Source: Isoetes taiwanensis
Taxonomy: Eukaryota; Streptophyta; Lycopodiopsida; Isoetales; Isoetaceae
Length of the DNA: 64,000 nucleotides
Reading direction: 5' to 3'
Assembly (NCBI GenBank): GCA_021234155.1
Contig: JAJEKV010000252.1
Span: forward strand, 62,001 to 126,000
Shown here in pieces: positions 56,244-64,000 of the stretch. The first letter of the stretch is position 1. The number at the start of each line of letters is the position of its first letter. The notes beneath the pieces are model-generated. The model saw only the letters and a list, made by a program, of their open reading frames with translations. It searched no databases and was not told where the DNA came from. Made by a program: the position numbers and the translations under genes.

Positions 56244-58776
56244 GTTTGCACATCTGGTTTTCAGCAGGAAGTCATGATTCATAGACTTAGATCTATTGAA
56301 ATGTTGAAAACTTTTTTAGTAAATCTAATTTATGGAACTTTTTTCCTTACATCAGATCGTTCTGAGTTTGATTTATTGCAGCTTTATAAGATGTAGAAAA
56401 GGTCATCTTAAAGTAGAGGCTACCATGAAGGGTTATGTGTTGCATTATGATTAATGGCAAGCATGAGAAGTGTAGATCTGAATTTCATAATATTCTTCTG
56501 GTTTTCAGCAGGGTTTCATGTTTTATTGACATAGATATATTAACATTGTGAAAGCTTGACTAGGAAATCTAAGCTAAGAATGTTTTACTTTACATCTGGA
56601 TGCACTGAATGTAATGCATATCAGCTTTATAAAATGTAGGGAAGGTCGTCTTAATGTAGATTCTACCTTGAAGGGCTATTTGTAACCTATAGTTTAAGGG
56701 CATGTTGGAGATTTTTAGATCTAAGTTCCATAATATTTATTACTTGTTACTATATTTAACCCACAGTAATAATATTACTGGTTAGATCTGCAATAGATTT
56801 GAGTTGTACAAGTAGAATCTAAGACTATTTCAACTTAATCTTGCTGCTGGCAGACAGATCTACCTCATTGGTTAAGATACTAGATTTAACTTGTAGAATG
56901 CCTAGAAATGAAGGGTTTGATAACTCTAAATCTGGAAAATGTATTGGGTTATCAGTTCTAGGCTATTCTTTCTTGCTTTTACCTTGTATTCTAATTTGGA
57001 ATACTAGCAAGGTGAAGGGGGATACCTCAAGAAAGCCTATGACGCCTGCTATCCCTTACAATAACAACCATTCTAATGCTTGTCCTTGTTTGTGGGTGCA
57101 GGTAACAGGTTTTCTTGCTCCTTGCTATTGTATTTCGTCAAGAATGTTTTGCAACTTTCTGTTACCAAGTTCTGAAGATAAAGCTGAAATGGTTATCTTC
57201 TTGAATGATTAATTATATGACTGTTATATACTATGACAAAGGTAAAATTGTGAATTCTTTATTTGCAAAAAAGGTGTCACATATTGACTTGCAATAGTAT
57301 GGCATATGTTGCCTATGATGTCAAAGATAAGCACATTTGTGGTATGTTGCTAGCTGGATTTGTAAAGTTGGCTTTAACTTTCTGAATATATTTCTCGTTT
57401 CTTTAAATATCTTGTAAATATAAAATTTCTGCAATTTTTCTGTATCATGCTACCTATTCAGCACGGTAGTCGTCACAACGCAGTTGTACGGGGCAGAAGC
57501 CTGGGGACCGGGGTTAACAGACAAGAAGTGGGAAAAACAAGAAGGTATTTTCAGACAGCTACATAAACAGGAATTCAAACTGAGAGCAAACACGCCATTG
57601 ACAATTATGGTGTCTGAAACAGGACAGAAACCCATGGAAGTGAGAGCATGGGAAAGGACCATCAGATACATCATAAGAAATAATGCAGGGGGGAAGTCAG
57701 GGAAGTTAGCAAGCATCGCAATCAACGAGTCAGCAAGGGCACACATCACCACAAGCAATGGGTGGTTTAGAGATGTAGCGATATGGACAAGAGAAATGGG
57801 GATGAATCAGTGAACTGATCAATGAAGGATGGAATGAGGAATGGGCGGTAAAAGCTACGCCGGGCATGGCTGCAAACACACAGGGACCCTAAAACACTCG
57901 GCTCATGTCAATATTCAACCCGAGGCCGGATGATAGGACAACAAATGTACCAAGATAACACGCTAGGAAACGTGAAGAGAGATACCTTAGCAAAGTTCGG
58001 GATGGGGTGCCATGATCGAGAATTGAAAAGGACAGGTGGAGGAAAATAGACAAACAGGGACTATGACTATGAGTCCGTGATGTAATGGAAGTAGAGGACG
58101 AAAACCACATGCTCAATGGCTGTCCAACATACATAGACATTAGGGAAAAGTACAGGAGAGTAAGATGGGGACACAATTTACATGCCATAATGGCAAGGGC
58201 GTAAACAATGAGAGAGATCGGCGGGGCCTTAATGAGAGATGCCGGGCGGGCAGGGGAAACACACGAACAAAAAGGGCTTATGATATGAGTTGCTCAAGAG
58301 GCAAATCATAGATGCCCACTAAATGTCTGACTCAAAGTTTGTTTGATATAGGCACTTACACAAGACGGCCTAGGACGGAACAAAGTAGGGTGCCGGCATT
58401 AATAGGAAAAAGTGAGCCTTCAGAAAAGGCTACAACAAAAACAACATGATGAGCTAGTAGCCCCCAACAGGGAGCTCGCCCATGCTACACAAGTCCAGAG
58501 GCCTCAGGGCACAAGGGACAATAATGTATTCTATTCTATTCTATTCTATTGTATCAAGGCCAAGTCGTATAAGTACTTGTATATGATTTGGGCTGCTAAT
58601 TGTAACTAGTTAAATCTTGTAAAGGTTTTAAATAGTTAAGATATCAGGTTTTCTGGTATAAAGGTTTTTTTTCATATTCCAGTTTATTAGTTCTACTAAT
58701 AACCTTGGTATCAATGATATTTCAATCAGGTACAATGAAACATCCTTTTAAACTAACGTGTTATTTTATCATATAG
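56244..58776 (+). other. Intron of the 55.9-kb gene (2.5 kb) with a LINE fragment
   Basis: Donor GTTTGC at 56244 and acceptor TATAG at 58776 join exons in phase 0. 56.3-57.4 kb is AT-rich. A 5'-truncated LINE occupies 57450-58553. The frame at 56841-57212 is not supported as coding. Confidence 0.55.
57450..58553 (+). mobile_element. 5'-truncated LINE with TATTC tail
   Basis: VTTQLYGAEAWGPGLTDKKW (from about 57470) and TPLTIMVSETGQKPMEV match the post-RT region seen at 49540-49700. Later frames are broken. The 3' end is TATTCTATTCTATTC (about 58527-58550), as in the LINE at 38.8 kb. TGTATCA before (57441-57447) and after the tail is a possible short target duplication. Confidence 0.75.
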
Positions 58777-59761
58777 GATACACATATTGTGGATGACAAT
58801 GATATCTACAACAATTGGATCAAGGAGTTAAGTAAGCTGGAATATGACAAATGTGGTATATTCAGCCCAAACTATGCAGTACAAACTTTACTGGGGTGCA
58901 TTAAGAACAAGGACATCCACTCTTTTATCACCTTCAAGGAGGTAAATCTTCTGGACAAAAGTCTATCTGCAGTTTCCTATTTGGGGTTTAGTGGATGGTT
59001 TAAAGTTTTTCAGCGTATGAAGAAAGTCAACTTTGACTTTGCTAAATGCAAGGAAATCCTTACTGCCACTTATAATGATATGAGCAGTATTATTTATTAT
59101 AGGACATGCCTTGAGGATGAAGTGGCACATAAGTTTATGTTAGGCATTATGGCTTTAGAAGAAGCCAACAATATTACACCACCCACTTTTGAGAAAAATG
59201 ATGACAGTATTAAACCACAGGAGCTAAAAGTGACCGGGGACATGAGTGAATGCTTGTTTGCTGATACTGACTTGACAGAAGAAGATCTGTCTACCATTAA
59301 TGGCAAAAATGATGCTCAAAATACAACTATTCAGACTTATAATGTGAGTATTGAAGACAGGGTACCAGAATTAACCCTGTCTAATTCTACATGTTTCCCA
59401 ATCATCATTGAACAAACTGTTGAATGCTATGCTGCTGTACATGATCATGCTATTTGGAAGAGCCAAAATCTTGGCGCCATTGCCCCTATTGATATGGAGA
59501 CTTGGATTGCTCTTGCTGGCATCTCTAGTGATGAAATTCAGGATGCTAAATTTGCAGCCTATAAGCTTGATAAGACATTTGCTGTCTTTATTGTAGATCT
59601 GCCAACACATAACTACCATTGACATTAATAAATATAACCAACACATAACTACCATTGACATTAATAAATATAACCAACACATAACTACCAACACATAACC
59701 AACACATAACCAACACATAACTACCATTGACATTAATAAATATAACCATTGGAACCAACAC

Positions 59762-60098
59762 ATTTAAATTAAAATCCCCCTTAAACCCCTTTGGTTTGGG
59801 TGCATATTCACACGGGGTGACTCAGGGCATCGAGACATTCGGATTGGCATATTAAGCCCCATATTCCTTAATCTACACATGCGTAAAAGTTCCTCATTTG
59901 TGGGGTATGCAAGTACAAGATTTGCTATCTTTGTATAACAAGATTAGCAAAATACTATAAGATTTCAATAGGAATACTATATGGTGTTGATTTAGATGCG
60001 TGCAAAAATACAATTATGAGGGCTCTCGCCTGCCCTCGTCACCCAGGTGTGAATATGCACCCAAACCAAAGGGGGTTTAAGGGGATTTTAATTTAAAT
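59762..60098. repeat. Inverted-repeat core C (left end of element 3)
   Basis: 337 bp, inverted ends starting ATTTAAATTAAAATCC. Outside it, CCAACACATAACTACCATTG on the left is mirrored by AATGGTAGTTATGTGTTGG on the right (to about 60150), extending the foldback. It matches cores A and B. Confidence 0.88.
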
Positions 60099-60430
60099 GT
60101 GTTGGTTCCAATGGTTATATTTATTAATGTCAATGGTAGTTATGTGTTGGTTATTATACTAAAAAATTTTTGGCCCTGCCGGGCCATTAAAAAAAAAGCA
60201 GGCGTGAGAATATATGGACATGTAGCAATATGTGTTATGTAATATCAAACATTAAGAGAAAAAAGGGAATATAGTAAAATGAAATATGAGTAACTATAAT
60301 ATTAAAAGCATAATGTAATATCATGCGCTTGAACAATTATATTGAACTTGAGAATTCACATGTGATTGTGTCGAATGGAATGGAATGGAATGTGTGATGT
60401 TAACATTAATAAAGCAACTATCTAATAAAG

Positions 60431-60656
60431 CAATTATGCGTACAATAGCCTCTCCAACTTGTTTCCTCATCAAAAAAGGAAAAAAATATGCCAATGTATT
60501 ATCACGCAATTATGCGTACAATAGCCTCTCCAACTTGTTTCCTCATCAAAAAAGGAAAAAATGTGCCAATGTATTATCGCAATTGTTTGTCTGATAGCCT
60601 CTCCAACTTGTTTCCTCATCAAAAAAAAGGAAAAAACACTGCGAATGTATTATCGA
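60431..60656. repeat. Three tandem copies of an about 76-bp unit
   Basis: CAATTATGCGTACAATAGCC..GCCAATGTATTATCG starts at 60431, 60508 and 60581. Each contains TCCAACTTGTTTCCTCATCA. Confidence 0.9.
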
Positions 60657-60659
60657 TTG

Positions 60660-62145
60660 TCCCAAAGCATTTTAACAATTGTTTTTGAAGCGGCACACAT
60701 TCTCGAAGATGAGCATTTGATCGGTGACATGGCCAATCGTGCTACTTGCAAACATCGTCTATGGATAGTTCTCTACCAAATAGGCGTAACCGATGATTTG
60801 GCATAAGAGGGCAAGGCACGTGGGTCCTAAATCAGCAAATTTCCAGCTGGAATGATTATCATTTGTGCGTAAATAAATCGTGAAATGTGACATACCATTC
60901 ATCAAGTCTTTGCTTCCAAGCTGCGGTAGTGATGCGCCGATGAAGGTTTGTGGTTGCTTCATCTCTTCCAACGCATTCCAGCGCCTTCATTTGCATGACT
61001 ACTCTATGTTGCTCCAAATGGCAATGATAAAGGCCTACCCACATTCCCATAAGCCGCAATTTTCATTAACTTTTTCATGTCAAGAATATAAAAACATCAT
61101 CAAATCTAAGTAGCAACGGATGTAAATTTTACCCTTCAAGAGCTGAAGAAGTTGCGGATAGAGTTCTTCATCTAAACTTTTGAATATTTTTTTTGTAGCG
61201 GTGGCAACACCTTCAAGTGCAACCATTATCCGTTAATGCGTGATGCTTTAATATAGCAGGCCGTGTCTTGTCGATTGCTTCATAATCTCCTCTAGAATCA
61301 CGGCTTCTTAGCATAAGCACTCTTTTCTCGTACTCCACTCGCATAGCGGTTTCAACAACCTAGAAATTTTACCCTTCCAAGATTTGAAGAAGTTGCGGAT
61401 AGAGTTCTTCATCTCTCGACTTTTGAATATTTTTTTGTAGCGGTGGCAACACCTTCAAGTGCAACCATTATCAAATTAATGCGTGATGCTTTAATAGCAG
61501 GGCCGTGTCTTGTCGATTGCTTCATAATCTCCTCTAGAATCCTGGCTTCTTAGCGAGCACTCCTTTTTCTCGTACTCCACTTTCCTTGAGCGGTTTGACC
61601 CAACCTAGAAAATTATTTGCATATGTATTCATATTTGGAAATAAATAAGAAAAAGCCAAAAGCAATCAAAATTGCATACCTTCACTTAGATCATATAACT
61701 TCTTTTCCCATGCAAAGATTTTATCAAGAGTATTTGAATGACTTGTTGAGTCACAAAGATCAACATCCTCAATTGCATACGCTACTTCTATTGTACCAAT
61801 TTCCCCATGAAATAGCTTGCAATACCACGATTAGAGTGGGAATCAAATCACGGCATATGAATTTCAAGTAAGTTTTGCCTCCACGGGTAGGCAAAAAAGA
61901 CTCTTATAAACATAGAATAGACAAAGAACATACCCTAAGATTGTGAAGTTGGAATGATAATGTATCTTTCTTGATTCAAGAAGGCGTCCAAGCTCTTTTC
62001 CACTTTCATGAGCCTTCATGAATAGTTCATCCATTTCTCTAAGAACTTCAACCAAATCCTTTTGTCCAAGAGAAAGCAGGAGGAATAATAATGGATAATT
62101 CTCTTTTGTCACCACTTTCGGAACTATCATACCCGGTTCCATCAC
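60660..62145 (-). pseudogene. Captured DUF632 (NRG2-type) gene fragment inside element 3
   Basis: Minus-strand exons in the order of a plant DUF632 protein: DLVEVLREMDELFMKAHESG..KELGRLLESRKIHYHSNF (62070-61934, donor GTATGT); TLDKIFAWEKKLYDLSEG (about 61735-61680, donor GTATGC); VEYEKRVLMLRSRDSRGDYE, then AIDKTRP and DEELYPQL (61345-61130); and LYHCHLEQHRVVM with TAAWKQRLDEW (61045-60890). DUF632 proteins, such as NRG2 and APSR1 relatives, are nuclear or membrane-linked plant regulators; 'LDrlyAWEKKLYdEvk' and 'LRDEELYPQLlELi' are their landmarks. The exon near 61.2 kb is present twice (also 61371-61610). Stops and shifts show it is not functional. Introns are retained, so it was taken as DNA. 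Confidence 0.82.
61129..61610. repeat. 242-bp tandem duplication of one captured exon
   Basis: AAATTTTACCCTTCNAAGA.. to ..GGTTTNNNCAACCTAGAAA occurs at 61129-61370 and 61371-61610. It includes the whole exon encoding DSRGDYEAIDKT. Confidence 0.88.
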
Positions 62146-62689
62146 TAAACTCCAAAGATGCGTTGAGCACGATCAAGGCCTTTTAATCCATAGATAAACT
62201 TGGGAGGTTTGTTACTAGATCTTGCTTGGATGTGAGGAGAAGCGGTACCAGCTGGGCGATCTTAACTCTTGAGGAAGAGGTGGTGGCGGCAAAAGCAGAG
62301 AGCCCTCGGAGGAGGCTTCAACTCCGGTGTGCTAGAGTTGAACCGGGTGCCTAATGATCTCTAATCTCTGTCTCGCCAAATTGCCGATCTCTGCAGATCA
62401 AAGGCAGCAAGAGATCTGGAAAGAATAACATGGAGAAGCATCCTATGCATTACATCAGGCATTGGGCTTTGAGAGAACAATCTTTCCTTTGGATTTGAGA
62501 AAAATATAAAGTGGGTTATGCACCACACTATCCATTTCGACACAAAGGCGGTTGCTTAAATCTTAGCTATTGAGAAGCAAATCTGCCGTTCTCGGAACAA
62601 GCAAAGCCCGACAAAGGGAATTCTCACGTTCGCGATCAGCCGGAATGCGAGATGATTCTTCCCTAAAATCTTCATTTTCATTCCCAACA

Positions 62690-62953
62690 CATAACCCTAA
62701 AATGGGTTATCTCGAGCCTTGCATGTCGAGCAGAATATTTGATACAATACGAAAATACAATATAAAAATAAATATATGATATATGGGTCTAAACCATTGG
62801 ATATAGGCATCAAAATTAGTTCAACCGTACGCGCACTCTAGATATACTAATCAGTATGCCTCATCAAATACATCCATGAAATCATATAAAAACCTTAGGG
62901 AAAAAAGTACAAAAATACAAAAGAAACCCCCTGTTATTATGCTACATATTAAG
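62690..62953. repeat. Conserved right terminus of the transposon family (copy 3)
   Basis: Matches 8480-8714 over about 250 bases and the reverse complement of 11154-11268 over about 115. Coding sequence of the broken gene resumes right after 'gctacata'. Confidence 0.8.
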
Positions 62954-63703
62954 ATGGACTTTTTCGAGCAATATTGCATCAAAAATACACCTGTTGAAAT
63001 TGGGCAGAAAGGTCATATGGCCTTCACAAATATCACAAGGGATGATTATTATTTGAAACGTATTTGGAGAACACACTGTCCTTACTTCAAATGTCATTGT
63101 GAAAAAGTCAAAATTAATTCCCAGAAAAGGGATGACAAATGTAGCTGTGGGATCTTTTGGTTTGACCAAGGAATCTGGTTTGTTATGAACCACATGGAGC
63201 AGCTGTATCTTGGGTCTACACCTATGCTACGTATGGTGATCATCTCCAAATGGCTCAACAAGGTAATGAAATCTGCTGTAATTGCTTATATATCTTACCT
63301 TGAAGTAAGGAGAAACATGTTTGATATGACAATTGCATTTGCAAATAACCCTGACATCAGTTTGAAGGCAAAATTTGGGAATAATAAAATGGCAGATGTG
63401 GCCGAAAAGATGATCAGGCCAGTTTCCTTTTTGAAAGACAGTATCTCAGCCAATAAATCCTCTGGCTGGCAAAGGTCTTACACCAGTAGCAGCAATAAAT
63501 CTAAGCAATCAAACTTTATTACTCCCAGATTACCACCCAGGATCACTATTGATCCCAGAACAGTTAGTAATACATCTCAAAGTGGCACTCCTCTCACTGA
63601 AGACTTGGATGAGTTTAGCATCACAAAAGGAGGCAATCGGGTAATCTCCCTTGAAGACAATGTTACTCAGAAAAAAATGGATTATGTGGAGGAATCTGGA
63701 TGA

Positions 63704-64000
63704 TTTTGAAATTTAGCCCAAAAGGATATTGCCATGGAGGGTATCCTTGGGTCTGGTTTTTCTTAGAAAACCATGAGACTTTAGCCATTTGGCATCTTTG
63801 GAAGTTTAAGCCATGAAATAATATGGCAAGATATTTTTCATAAGTTTTTTTCTTGCTATATAAACTTAAGACACTTGCTGAATTTTATATCCAGCATATT
63901 GATGGTTATAAATGTTAATGCATTTTCAGCAATATATGGATTCATGAGTACGTTATAAGTAATTTGTATACTATTATACTCTGTTACAATTATAGTTAAA
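63704..64000. other. Downstream of the 55.9-kb gene, nothing recognised
   Basis: AT-rich sequence following TGA 63703, with no further frame. It may be the 3' UTR; AATAAT and ATATAAA words occur but no strong poly(A) signal stands out. Confidence 0.35.

Larger units (their letters stand above)
59603..62953 (+). mobile_element. Element 3 of the shared-end family, carrying captured DUF632 gene exons
   Basis: The left end is a tandem array of CAACACATAACTACCATTGA words (59610-59760) and the inverted-repeat core (59762-60098). The right end is the conserved terminus finishing ..CCCCCTGTTATTATGCTACATAT (62953). Orientation matches element 1. The interior (60.66-62.15 kb) holds minus-strand exons of a plant DUF632 gene, with one exon duplicated. 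No transposase is seen. It sits inside coding sequence of the 55.9-kb gene. The element edges are fixed only to within about 10 bases, since I found no clear target duplication. Confidence 0.75.
55878..63703 (+). pseudogene. Spliced gene of unknown function, broken by a transposon
   Basis: Exon 1 (55878-56243) starts MPRKKGDLNVATRKRIAEEK and ends LAERSKK at an AAG|GTTTGC donor. Intron 56244-58776 ends ATCATATAG. Exon 2 (58777 to about 59605) joins in phase 0 as DTHIVDDNDIYNNWIKEL. It holds NYAVQTLLGCIKNKDIHSF and a charged linker. Element 3 interrupts it after KTFAVFIVDL. From 62955 the frame resumes MDFFEQYCIKNTP, with a Cys-rich patch (HCPYFKCHCEKVK..KCSCGIFWF) and a Ser-rich tail to TGA 63703. 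I recognise no family. The basic start and Cys patch suggest nucleic-acid or metal binding. It could itself be a mobile-element gene. An alternative in-frame start (TTG 55827) is less likely than this ATG. Confidence 0.55.

Noticed and set aside
1-64000. tRNA genes, CRISPR arrays
   Set aside because: No cloverleaf-type A/B-box pairs or spacer-repeat arrays were seen; the only tRNA-related signal is the retroelement primer site.

Overview
The window looks like a repeat-rich piece of a land-plant nuclear genome. Evidence: spliced genes with AT-rich GT..AG introns, Ty1/copia and Ty3/gypsy retroelements, an LTR element primed by initiator-methionine tRNA, L1-type LINEs, a hAT MITE, and fragments of plant-type families (DUF632, DUF8039, a plant FCP1-like HAD domain). 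I cannot name the species. No rRNA, tRNA or CRISPR array was seen.

Layout. 0-14 kb: the minus-strand start of an uncharacterised mobile-type gene (1-572), simple repeats, a small hypothetical gene (2038-2409), a DUF8039-like exon on the minus strand, then a spliced, frame-broken plus-strand locus. Its first part (3478-5803) carries a ParB-like 'DGQHS' domain. Its second part (8728-11060) carries a region that may be methyltransferase-like, followed by a plant FCP1/HAD-like domain that has lost its catalytic Asp. Two elements of one transposon family (about 5.83-8.71 and 11.15-12.97 kb) cut this locus into pieces. A short palindrome, AAAWCGCGCCWGGCGCGWTTT, occurs about twelve times, only in the locus pieces and often in introns.

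14-20 kb: decayed Ty3/gypsy sequence (RNase H plus the start of RT), tandem duplications and gag-like debris. 20.457-31.475 kb: an 11-kb LTR retrotransposon on the minus strand with 1.7-kb LTRs, PBS, PPT and a 5-bp TSD, but no recognisable pol. 32.2-39.4 kb: a coiled-coil gag/ORF1-like pseudogene and a minus-strand Ty1/copia polyprotein. The copia protease is split by a plus-strand LINE, which itself holds a hAT MITE with an 8-bp TSD.

42-52.5 kb: a tandem array of units of about 635 bp, each with a perfect heat-shock-element motif, interrupted by a 4.1-kb LINE (46.28-50.39 kb). 55.9-63.7 kb: a spliced plus-strand gene of unknown function. Its intron holds a LINE fragment, and its coding region is broken by a third copy of the 5.8/11.2-kb transposon family. 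That copy has captured exons of a DUF632 (NRG2-type) gene.

Most of the sequence is nested mobile DNA. The three related elements share a left inverted-repeat core and a right terminus but have different interiors. Repeat copies differ in clusters at CAG/CTG/CCG sites, so part of the frame damage may be consensus error at methylated sites rather than decay.
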